Source: Cyanobacteria bacterium SZAS LIN-3
GTDB taxonomy: Bacteria; Cyanobacteriota; Vampirovibrionia; Obscuribacterales; Obscuribacteraceae
Direction of reading: 5' to 3'
NCBI GenBank assembly: GCA_018266215.1
Contig: JAFEAV010000036.1
Span: 1-57,444, forward strand
DNA: 57,444 bases
The position numbers were made by a program, and so were the translations under genes. The notes beneath the pieces are model-generated. The model was not told where the DNA came from. It did no database searches and worked only from the letters and a program-made list of their open reading frames with translations. Below, piece after piece: positions 51,472 through 57,444 of the stretch (position 1 is its first letter; each line of letters starts with the position of its first letter).

Positions 51472-52098
51472 ATGAGCTGCTTCGAATCCATAAAACAAGC
51501 CATTAACGCCCTGCCCGACAAAGGCATATTTTCAACCAAATCACTCTGCAAGTACGGCAGTCGCAACGCCGTCGACCAGGCGACGCACAAGTTAGTGAAA
51601 GAGAAATATATAGAACGAGTAGCCGCAGGCCAATTTATTAAAGCCGGTCAGCCATGGCCAAGTCTGTATGAAATCGCCCAGGCAAAAGCCGCGACCTTCG
51701 GCAAAGTCCTCGTAACACACGGCAAGCAAGTGGCCGCATATCTACGACAGAAGGGGAAGTTTCCCAACTCCTGGCCCGATCCCGGCACTGCCATAGTTTT
51801 TCAAGTGCGAGGCCGAACCAGTTCGTTCCTTGCAGGCAAACGAAGAATCACGCTCAAGGGTGGAACCGACAGAAAAGTCCATGGAGGCGAATCCTCCATA
51901 GCAAGAGAGATCCGCGCGCTCTGGCATCTGGGGCGCACGGCTGGGGAACTGCATTTACACAGGGTCCTCAGTTCACTCAATCATACGGTCCTGGAAGCAA
52001 TTATTGAACAAGCACAATGGACGCCGGGATGGCTGCACGACGCAGTCAGGGAGCACTGTCTCTCATACAATCAGCGCACCGTCTATGACTACACGTAG
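51472..52098 (+). CDS. AbiEi antitoxin-like protein (DUF6088-type)
   Basis: A 208-residue protein whose N-terminal 60 residues form a winged helix-turn-helix of the AbiEi/DUF6088 kind: IKQAINALPDKGIFSTKSL, then SRNAVDQATHKLVKEKYIER and VAAGQFIKAG. The rest resembles the C-terminal antitoxin domain, with VLVTHGKQVAAYLR and a basic strand FLAGKRRITLKGG. In type IV toxin-antitoxin systems such proteins regulate their own operon and counter an AbiEii nucleotidyltransferase. No toxin gene follows here; the next genes are pilin-like. A strong ribosome site (GGAAGGAGGG) precedes ATG 51472. It may be an orphan, a solitary regulator or the remnant of a lost pair. Confidence 0.75.
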   Translation: MSCFESIKQAINALPDKGIFSTKSLCKYGSRNAVDQATHKLVKEKYIERVAAGQFIKAGQPWPSLYEIAQAKAATFGKVLVTHGKQVAAYLRQKGKFPNSWPDPGTAIVFQVRGRTSSFLAGKRRITLKGGTDRKVHGGESSIAREIRALWHLGRTAGELHLHRVLSSLNHTVLEAIIEQAQWTPGWLHDAVREHCLSYNQRTVYDYT

Positions 52099-52148
52099 AG
52101 CAAGAGGCAGTAGCAAAATCTCATATCCGCCGAATGACCGATAGTGAA

Positions 52149-52191
52149 ATGGGGCGTTTAGCCGATTATCAATCGGCGAGGCAAAGCCCAT
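52149..52191 (+). other. Nested stem-loop just before the first TadE-like gene
   Basis: ATGGG plus C (52149-52155, one bulged G) pairs with GCCCAT (52186-52191). Inside, GCCGATT (52161-52167) pairs perfectly with AATCGGC (52171-52177). The asymmetric internal loop reads GTTTA on one side and GAGGCAAA on the other. The 3' loop next to GCCC resembles part of a c-di-GMP-I riboswitch core, but the second helix of that riboswitch is absent, so I do not call it one. Confidence 0.45.
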
Positions 52192-52196
52192 ACTGA

Positions 52197-52688
52197 ATGC
52201 AGGAGCAAATCGTTCGGGGGGTCACACAATTGAAAAGGAAAAGACGCTCTTCACGCGGCACAACTCTTTCGGAAGCCGTGATGTCCCTGGCCACGCTCAC
52301 CCCGGTATTACTGGCAGCCACACTGGTAGTGATCGAAGCTTCAAAGGTTTACTCTATCGGAACTTCAATGATGAATGGAGCGAATCTCGCCGCCGCCTCA
52401 CTGGCAAATTACTATCACACGAATCCTGCTGTCGTAACCGATACGTATGCACAGCAGCAAGTGTTCAACAACATCCGCATTTCCCAGATGATTGCCAGCA
52501 ACAGGCAATTCTCGATACCACCTGGAGGGTGGAACCTGACAGCCAATCCGCCAAGAGTCACCGTCGTATGCACTTATCTGCCAGGACAGGGAACACCAGC
52601 ATTGCCCGCATTCCCGACTGTCGACCCGCTCAAACTGGGTAGCAAATTTACTATCTCCGAATCTGCAACTTACGCACTTAAGCAATAG
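52197..52688 (+). CDS. TadE-like minor pilin, copy 1
   Basis: A 163-residue membrane-anchored protein. A basic N-terminus (LKRKRRSSRGTTLSEAVMSL) precedes one hydrophobic helix (about 30-55) containing the Glu of TadE-type pseudopilins (VVIEASKVYSIG). The C-terminal half is exported and shows QFSIPPGGWN, a PPRVTV strand and DPLKLGSKF. The next gene has the same layout and matching C-terminal segments. TadE proteins are minor pilins of the Flp/Tad system for adhesion or secretion. The start is uncertain: ATG 52197 has no good ribosome site, and TTG 52230 is an alternative that begins MKRKRRSS. Confidence 0.75.
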   Translation: MQEQIVRGVTQLKRKRRSSRGTTLSEAVMSLATLTPVLLAATLVVIEASKVYSIGTSMMNGANLAAASLANYYHTNPAVVTDTYAQQQVFNNIRISQMIASNRQFSIPPGGWNLTANPPRVTVVCTYLPGQGTPALPAFPTVDPLKLGSKFTISESATYALKQ

Positions 52689-52697
52689 GTCAAATTT

Positions 52698-53147
52698 ATG
52701 ATTCACACTAGACAGAGATCGAAAAGAGGCCAGATATCAGAGTTTGGCGCGTCTCTAGCAGTCGTCTTACCAATCACAATCTATTGCCTTTTTGTCGCAG
52801 CTGAGACTGCGCAACTCTTTATGATCAATTCCGCCCTGAATGTATGCGCGGCTCAAGCGGCCAGACTCCTCTCGATAGCGTACATGGCTGACCCGGCCGG
52901 CACGATGGCAAATCCAGAGAAGTATTTCGCCCAGGTGAAGTTTTTAAACCTGGTCCAGAGTTCCAAGCAATTCAGCATACCGGCCGGTACGGCAGGTTGG
53001 AATACGGACACAACCCCTCCGACAGTGACTGTCCAAGTGACCTTTGCCAGCGGTCAAAATGGCAGTCCGGTGCTGCCTAATCCGGATCCGCTGCTTCTCT
53101 CGCCCAAGCTGGTGATGAACACCACAGCCACAACCGGACTTGAATAA
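52698..53147 (+). CDS. TadE-like minor pilin, copy 2
   Basis: A 149-residue protein with a basic N-terminus (HTRQRSKRGQISEFGASL), one hydrophobic helix (about 18-42) including the AETAQLFMINSALNVCAAQA segment and an exported C-terminal domain. That domain aligns with copy 1: QFSIPAGTAGWN, PPTVTVQVTF and a closing DPLLLSPKL. The two genes therefore look like an old tandem duplication. It starts nine bases after copy 1 and ends two bases before the TadG-like gene, forming an operon. No Tad ATPase, prepilin peptidase or secretin is in the window. Confidence 0.75.
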   Translation: MIHTRQRSKRGQISEFGASLAVVLPITIYCLFVAAETAQLFMINSALNVCAAQAARLLSIAYMADPAGTMANPEKYFAQVKFLNLVQSSKQFSIPAGTAGWNTDTTPPTVTVQVTFASGQNGSPVLPNPDPLLLSPKLVMNTTATTGLE

Positions 53148-53149
53148 AA

Positions 53150-54124
53150 ATGGAATCAATAACAATGTCGAAAACAAAAAATGGTAGATCCCCAAATGGA
53201 GTCCTCGCGACAGTATTACTGGCCGTTGCCGTAGTAACAGCATGCTGCCTTTCGTCGCTGGGAATGGATATCGCGCACGGCGCACTCGTCCACTCGCAAT
53301 TACAAACAGCTGTCGATAGCGGCGCCCTGGCCGGAGCATATGAACTGGAAGACGCCATGCCCACAGCCGACGCGCTCAAAACAGCAGGCAATTCCGCCTC
53401 GGTCATGACGGCCGCCAACCTCGCAGATGGACAGGCCGTATCAAACTCTACCCCAGGCACTATAGTCAAAGTAGATGTTGTGTCTAACGCTTTTACCCGC
53501 ACAGTGACGGTGACAGCGACCAGGACAGTGGCACCGGTATTTGCCCGGTTGTTCGGCGGATTTTCCGCTCCGGTCAGCGCCAGAGCTGTAGCCTCAGTCA
53601 GCAAAGGCCTTTCAGTGGTCAACAGCAACCAGGTTTACAACCTGGCAGTATCTCTTGATTGTATTCCGTCCAGCGGGGCTCAGGCCGGTGTACCACTCGA
53701 CTCCTACACCGGAGACTGTGCTCCGAACAAACCCTTCACGATTGTGCTCAATCCACAGAAGTCGAAGAACAGCGGCTGGGTGACCGACTGGAGCGACAGC
53801 AGCAGCCCTGCTCTGACAATAGGATCTACTCAAGTCAATATCAGCAACGGTGTGATAGCGTCAAAAGTAGCGGCCATGAGTGTCGGGCAGTCCATAGTAG
53901 TGCCGATAATTCAAGGCGATCCGCCCTACAACAAAACAAACACTGTTGTCGGCATAGTTGGTCTAAAGATAACAAATATCGATTTCCCAAACACTATTAC
54001 GGGCTATCTGACAACCCCGATATGCAACGGAAAACCGAACATGCCGTTCCTCGCTACAACGTCCAGCGCAGATAATTTGTTCCTGAATCAATGGTCACCG
54101 GCTACGGTGCGACTATCACAGTGA
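53150..54124 (+). CDS. TadG-like pilus assembly protein
   Basis: A 324-residue protein with one N-terminal membrane helix (about 18-40) followed by the TadG-type segment MDIAHGALVHSQLQTAVDSG and ALAGA. That segment is the hallmark of the TadE/TadG pilus-associated family. The rest is beta-rich and exported, with TATRTVAPVFARLFGGFSAP as commonly seen in this family. A C-terminal domain (about 170-324) with four Cys (two in LDCIPS and GDCAPN) has no name I can give. ATG 53150 starts two bases after the previous stop; ATG 53165 is an alternative. It may tie the pseudopilins to the peptidoglycan or outer membrane. Confidence 0.8.
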   Translation: MESITMSKTKNGRSPNGVLATVLLAVAVVTACCLSSLGMDIAHGALVHSQLQTAVDSGALAGAYELEDAMPTADALKTAGNSASVMTAANLADGQAVSNSTPGTIVKVDVVSNAFTRTVTVTATRTVAPVFARLFGGFSAPVSARAVASVSKGLSVVNSNQVYNLAVSLDCIPSSGAQAGVPLDSYTGDCAPNKPFTIVLNPQKSKNSGWVTDWSDSSSPALTIGSTQVNISNGVIASKVAAMSVGQSIVVPIIQGDPPYNKTNTVVGIVGLKITNIDFPNTITGYLTTPICNGKPNMPFLATTSSADNLFLNQWSPATVRLSQ

Positions 54125-54152
54125 TTCACCCGCACGATACGCACAACAATGG

Positions 54153-54785
54153 ATGGGAAAGACGATGTTAAACATAAAACACCGAGCACCAAACGTGCCA
54201 TTCACGCCCAGTGTGAAGAAACCAATGACGATAGAAGAGCGAAAGGTCACAACCATACTTCTGGTATTGGGACTTGGGCTGGGACTGAGTCACGACTTTC
54301 TTACCTGGGGCAATCATCATCCACAGGCACCTGCTTATTGCGAACAGGGACCCGCAATCGCAGTAACCCTCAAGGAAAAGGAAGAGAAAGCGGAAAAACC
54401 AGTTCAAAAGCGAGCACGCTCAGCGGAAACGACCGTCGAAAAATTGCCCATGCTGAGGACGATCGACGAAGAGATTTTGAGTGAAGAAGACTTTCTCAAA
54501 CGCGAGATTTTTCATCAAGACCTCCTGGCGACATTGCCTCAGGACAGCCAGGAATTCGCAGAGCAGCTGGTCGCCTACGGCGATACGCTGACAGCGGCGC
54601 ACAAGTTTTCACAGGCAGATTTCTTTTACCGGAAAGCTCTAGAACACATGGAAAAGAACGCCCGCACCAAATGTCCCACTTATCGAACAGCCCTGCTAAG
54701 TGTCTCAAAAGTTTGTGTTTCACTGGGCCGCATAGAGGAGGCGGAACAACTCAGAACCCGCGCAGCCAATTACAACAACACTTAA
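54153..54785 (+). CDS. Membrane-anchored protein with short TPR-like domain
   Basis: A 210-residue protein with one membrane helix at about 35-50 (TTILLVLGLGLGLSHDFL), a charged Lys/Glu-rich linker (about 65-110) and a helical C-terminus. The C-terminus resembles two TPR units (YGDTLTAAHKFSQADFFYRK and VCVSLGRIEEAEQLRTRA). ATG 54153 is used here; ATG 54165 (MLNIKH) with GGGA upstream is also plausible. It follows the TadG-like gene by 28 bases and ends shortly before a strong terminator, so it is likely the last gene of the pilin operon. Confidence 0.65.
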   Translation: MGKTMLNIKHRAPNVPFTPSVKKPMTIEERKVTTILLVLGLGLGLSHDFLTWGNHHPQAPAYCEQGPAIAVTLKEKEEKAEKPVQKRARSAETTVEKLPMLRTIDEEILSEEDFLKREIFHQDLLATLPQDSQEFAEQLVAYGDTLTAAHKFSQADFFYRKALEHMEKNARTKCPTYRTALLSVSKVCVSLGRIEEAEQLRTRAANYNNT

Positions 54786-54840
54786 GGAGGAGAAAGCCAG
54801 CCTAACAATCAACAACCAACACTCGCCAAAAACATTGACT

Positions 54841-54867
54841 GGACCCGCCACTGCCGGCGGGTCCTTT
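54841..54867 (+). terminator. Intrinsic terminator after the Tad-like operon
   Basis: Perfect nine-base-pair stem, GGACCCGCC (54841-54849) with GGCGGGTCC (54856-54864), loop ACTGCC, followed by TTT. The T-run is short but the stem is strong and correctly placed after the last gene. Confidence 0.7.
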
Positions 54868-54988
54868 CCGCGTGCAAGAACCGCAACTATCGGTAAAGTA
54901 ACACTCCACAAATAGGTTGAATGACGGATGGTGCCTGGTGAACAGCAGAGCTATGTTAGAAGTATCAGCCTAATGGGAGGTGATTGAG

Positions 54989-55387
54989 ATGGAAAGGAAA
55001 GGAGCCTGGGAAGTGGTTTTGATCGGATGGCATTGCTTTATAAAGCAATTCGCAGTGCGCGAGGACAAGACCCAGCGCTGCGAAGCCGCGAGAATCACAC
55101 ACTCCCGCTTGAAGACTGTGATGGAAAGGAAGCCAAACTTGCTTCCAGTAGCATCCAATAACAGCCTGATGGCAACACTGACAGAAGACGCTGATGGCCG
55201 CATCCCATATCCGCATGAATTCAAAGAGGTCCTGGGGGTGGACCCGATCGAACACGGAATTACAAACGAAGGAACGGCACTTTCACACATCAGCCAGTAC
55301 AGACTGGCGGTTTACGTAGCCAGCGTGATTGAACAGGAAGAATCAATCGACATGAATCCCCCGGTGGATGCCACCATGTGCGCATAA
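54989..55387 (+). CDS. Small protein with RI(S/T)xxRL motifs
   Basis: A 132-residue protein of unknown function. Two copies of a short motif are visible: ARITHSRLKTV (55088 onward) and SHISQYRLAVY (55283 onward). They match those in the proteins at 7775-8359 and 56216-56635. A conserved-looking middle (RIPYPHEFKEVLGVDP) separates them. The start is ATG 54989: GGGAGGTGAT, close to the ideal anti-16S match, ends a few bases upstream. A GTG three codons earlier lies inside that site. No signal peptide or membrane helix is seen. Confidence 0.7.
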   Translation: MERKGAWEVVLIGWHCFIKQFAVREDKTQRCEAARITHSRLKTVMERKPNLLPVASNNSLMATLTEDADGRIPYPHEFKEVLGVDPIEHGITNEGTALSHISQYRLAVYVASVIEQEESIDMNPPVDATMCA

Positions 55388-55412
55388 TTCACCCCAAATA
55401 AAATATTAGCCA

Positions 55413-55438
55413 GCGGCCCGTCTTGAGAGATGGGCCGC
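55413..55438 (+). terminator. Strong stem-loop after the small motif gene
   Basis: GCGGCCCGTCT (55413-55423) pairs with AGATGGGCCGC (55428-55438): 11 pairs with one G-U and loop TGAG. No T-run follows, so termination may need a factor, or it may be an mRNA-end stabiliser. Confidence 0.5.
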
Positions 55439-55545
55439 GCGCTTATCAGCCTTTATCGGTAGAACTTTCATCACTTTGGGGGATTACTATCATCTTCTTA
55501 TGTAGGACAATGGAGCAACAACACTGCGTAATTCGATGGATGTAA

Positions 55546-56211
55546 ATGGTGGGCAAAACTACGCGGATCCTCATAGTTGAGGACAACGAACTGATGCGTG
55601 ACGGACTGAGAGCCGTACTGGAACGTGTTGACGGCTTTACTGTAGTGGGAGATGCCGAAGACGGCATTTCTGCTGTGGAGCTGGCGCAGAGTCTGATCCC
55701 GGATGTAATTATCATGGACGTGGGACTGCCGTTCATGAACGGCATCGATGCCACCAGGGAAATCAAAAAATTGCTTCCAGGGATAAATATCGTCATGCTC
55801 ACTTCGCATGACAGAAAGGAAGAACTTTATGCCGCGTTATCGGCTGGAGCTGCGGGTTACTGCCTCAAAGACTGTGCATCGGACCGCATCAAAATCGCAG
55901 TCAGTTCAGTATCGGAGGGCGCGGCCTGGATCGATCCCCGCATTGCAGGACTTGTGCTACGTGCCTTCGACACCCCACTGCCTGTAGTCGAAGAGCCCGC
56001 CGCAGCCGCACAGGCAAACGACCTCCTCTCACAACGAGAGAGAGAAGTGCTGCGCTTGATGGTCGACGGCGCAAGCAATAAAGACATCAGCGAAAAACTA
56101 ATAATAAGCCTCTCAACCGTTCGCACACATGTGGAACATATACTGGAGAAGCTTGCTGTCAAAGGACGCACAGCCGCAGCCGTCAAAGCTATGAAAGAGG
56201 GCCTGATTTAA
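55546..56211 (+). CDS. NarL/FixJ-type response regulator
   Basis: A 221-residue two-component transcription regulator. The receiver domain (about 5-120) has acidic residues in IVEDNELMRDGL, the phospho-acceptor Asp in IIMDVGLPFMNG (about 57), Thr in VMLTSHD and Lys in YCLKDCASD. The C-terminal LuxR helix-turn-helix (about 160-221) reads LLSQREREVLRLMVDGASNK then ISLSTVRTHVEHILEKL. No kinase gene is joined to it; the truncated kinase at the window end is on the other strand, 1.2 kb away. An operon start cannot be assigned: no clear promoter is seen in the 158-base gap upstream (55388-55545), which holds the stem-loop at 55413. Confidence 0.92.
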   Translation: MVGKTTRILIVEDNELMRDGLRAVLERVDGFTVVGDAEDGISAVELAQSLIPDVIIMDVGLPFMNGIDATREIKKLLPGINIVMLTSHDRKEELYAALSAGAAGYCLKDCASDRIKIAVSSVSEGAAWIDPRIAGLVLRAFDTPLPVVEEPAAAAQANDLLSQREREVLRLMVDGASNKDISEKLIISLSTVRTHVEHILEKLAVKGRTAAAVKAMKEGLI

Positions 56212-56215
56212 ACGG

Positions 56216-56635
56216 CTATTCTTCCTGTTTAGGAAGACTATCGACATAGGCCTGTAAGCGGGTGCTGGTTATTCTCGCCCGGTTGGGAATGACCTGCTGC
56301 AGCCGAGATTTGGTGTCCACATCCACACTACCACCCCGAGGAGATTTACCGGCCTTAGAAGGACGCGAAGCCGCCGAAGAAGAGGGATGAAACCAGTACT
56401 CGTGACCGAGAACAATACTACCGGTAGCGGCCGCTACCTCTCTCAATTTCTGTAGATAACATGAGCGATAGCCGAACCCTCCAAGAGACTGGAGTCGATT
56501 GTGACTCATTTTCGAGTCTTCGTAGCATGGATCCGATTGGTCGACAGCGACTACAGCCGCAACCGGCGTCTTTGCTAAAACAGCTCGAACGAAGGTCCTG
56601 AAGGTTGCTATTTCGCTTCTCAAGAACTTAGTCAT
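56216..56635 (-). CDS. Small protein with RI(S/T)xxRL motifs
   Basis: A 139-residue protein of unknown function. The N-terminal 30 residues are hydrophobic-helical (TFVRAVLAKTPVAAVVAV). Two clear copies of the short motif occur: SKMSHNRLQSL (about 41-51) and ARITSTRLQAY (120-130, nucleotides 56255-56278). A weaker DTKSRLQQV lies between. The section GFGYRSCYLQKLREVAAATG resembles a small fold, and a Ser/Arg-rich stretch follows. AGGAG lies 12 bases before the ATG. It converges with the response regulator, four bases apart. The shared motif with 7775-8359 and 54989-55387 suggests a family, but no function is visible. Confidence 0.65.
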   Translation of the reverse strand: MTKFLRSEIATFRTFVRAVLAKTPVAAVVAVDQSDPCYEDSKMSHNRLQSLGGFGYRSCYLQKLREVAAATGSIVLGHEYWFHPSSSAASRPSKAGKSPRGGSVDVDTKSRLQQVIPNRARITSTRLQAYVDSLPKQEE

Positions 56636-56826
56636 TTTAGAATTTGACTCCTGAATCCCGTATTACAATCCTATTCACTCTGTGTGAACGGGAGATAAAC
56701 ATTTCAGTATCGATAAAAACTCCTGTGAACCTCAATTTTTATTCTGCATGAACGACGTGAAACCGGCATCGGCTGAAAGGCTGATCGCAACAGGACAGTA
56801 ACATCTATTTTTAGAGAAAAAGCGCC

Positions 56827-57444
56827 CTAGACCACAGGCAGGACGAAGCTGAAGGTCGTGCCGCCACCCGGACGGGGGATACAATCGACAACACCGCCAT
56901 GGGTTTCGATTATTCGTCGACACAAGTAGAGCCCGAGACCGGTACCGGGAGCATGTCTTGTACTCTTCGCCCTGGCGAAGCGCTCAAAAAGCTGTTTCGC
57001 CTCTTCCTTTTTAATGCCCTGCCCGCTGTCCTGGATCTGCACAATCACCTTGTTTCCAGCCAGCTCAACGGAAACAATAATTTCTCCCCGAGCGGGCGTA
57101 AATTTGATGGCATTGTCGAGCAAATTGAGAATGACTCTCTTCAGATCCTGCCTGGCCATCGACAATTGCACTTCGCTGACATTGTTGTTGAGTTTGATTC
57201 GCAAATTTTTCCGGGTCGAGATCGGCGCCAGCTCGCCGATACATTCCTGACAAACTTTGACCAGCAGCGCTTTGTCGGACCCGGCGGCGGCCGCGGCTTT
57301 GCCGCTATCGTAGCGGGCTACGCTGAGCAAGTTATCGACCATACCGAGGAGGTCTTTGAGAGAGCGCCTGGTGGTGTCCAAGATCTTGCGATACGACTCC
57401 GGCAGTTGCCCGTAGGTGCCGTCATGAGCCTGCTGCATCGTCAT
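56827..57444 (-). CDS. Sensor histidine kinase, C-terminal part (truncated by window edge)
   Basis: The last 205 or so residues of a histidine kinase. The visible N-terminal part (SYRKILDTTRRSLKDLLGMV, then DNLLSVARYDSG) is the second half of a HisKA dimerisation domain, so the phospho-His box lies beyond the window end. The ATPase domain is complete, with LLDNAIKFTP (N box), DSGQGI (G1), LFERFAR (F box) and GTGLGLYL (G2). The reading frame stays open to base 57444. Sensor domains and partner are unknown. The 191-base region between this gene and the next (56636-56826) shows no gene. Confidence 0.9.
   Translation of the reverse strand: MTMQQAHDGTYGQLPESYRKILDTTRRSLKDLLGMVDNLLSVARYDSGKAAAAAGSDKALLVKVCQECIGELAPISTRKNLRIKLNNNVSEVQLSMARQDLKRVILNLLDNAIKFTPARGEIIVSVELAGNKVIVQIQDSGQGIKKEEAKQLFERFARAKSTRHAPGTGLGLYLCRRIIETHGGVVDCIPRPGGGTTFSFVLPVV

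Noticed and set aside
52149..52191. c-di-GMP-I riboswitch before the TadE-like gene
   Set aside because: Only one helix and a GGCAAAGCC-like loop are present. The 5' loop differs and there is no room for the second helix before the start codon.

Overview
The window reads as a bacterial chromosome segment with about 53-55 % GC by eye, intact housekeeping genes and no rRNA, tRNA, CRISPR array or insertion sequence that I could see. An LPS-transport ATPase and permease show a diderm envelope. Abundant TPR proteins, very large Ala/Thr-rich proteins, TTG start codons behind good Shine-Dalgarno sites, a coproheme decarboxylase and a Tad-type minor pilin module fit a lineage outside the well-studied phyla. 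A relative of Candidatus Obscuribacter (Vampirovibrionia/Melainabacteria) is my best guess. This placement is inferred from gene content only.

Layout. 1-7.8 kb: LPS export (lptB, LptF/G) followed by TPR proteins, aroK, aroQ, two unknown proteins and a Nudix hydrolase. 7.8-12.7 kb: a small unknown protein, an A-type Fe-S carrier, a YgfZ-like protein fused to TPRs, an orphan PotC-like permease and a polytopic membrane protein. 13-20.2 kb: hybrid histidine kinase, ileS (reverse), inositol monophosphatase-like and GT2 glycosyltransferase (reverse). 20.3-28.1 kb: two giant low-complexity proteins of 949 and 1602 residues on the reverse strand. 28.4-39.8 kb: mutS2, gamma-carbonic anhydrase, a secreted hydrolase, carB, deoC, a TPR protein and two exported unknown proteins. 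39.8-51 kb: a nearly complete arginine pathway (argC; argJ-argB-argD; argF-argG-argH) interrupted by an esterase and chdC. 51-57.4 kb: an accessory region with a hairpin-bearing tandem repeat, an AbiEi-like protein, TadE-TadE-TadG, small unknown proteins, a NarL-type regulator and a truncated histidine kinase.

Main discovery. All three arginine transcription units (argC, argJBD, argFGH) are preceded by the same regulatory module. It consists of a TTGACA promoter, a 27-30 codon leader ORF with clustered arginine codons, and an intrinsic terminator with eight or nine T residues just before the structural gene. In each case a 9-10 bp alternative pairing can form between a segment inside the leader ORF and the 5' arm of the terminator. 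This is the geometry of ribosome-mediated transcription attenuation, here apparently sensing arginyl-tRNA. The argC and argF leaders are clearly related; the argJ leader has a different peptide but the same pairing plan. Other notable points are a short repeated motif (R/K/H)-(I/M)-(S/T)-x-x-R-L shared by three unrelated-looking small proteins, the giant protein pair, a degenerate HPt domain and the YgfZ-TPR fusion.
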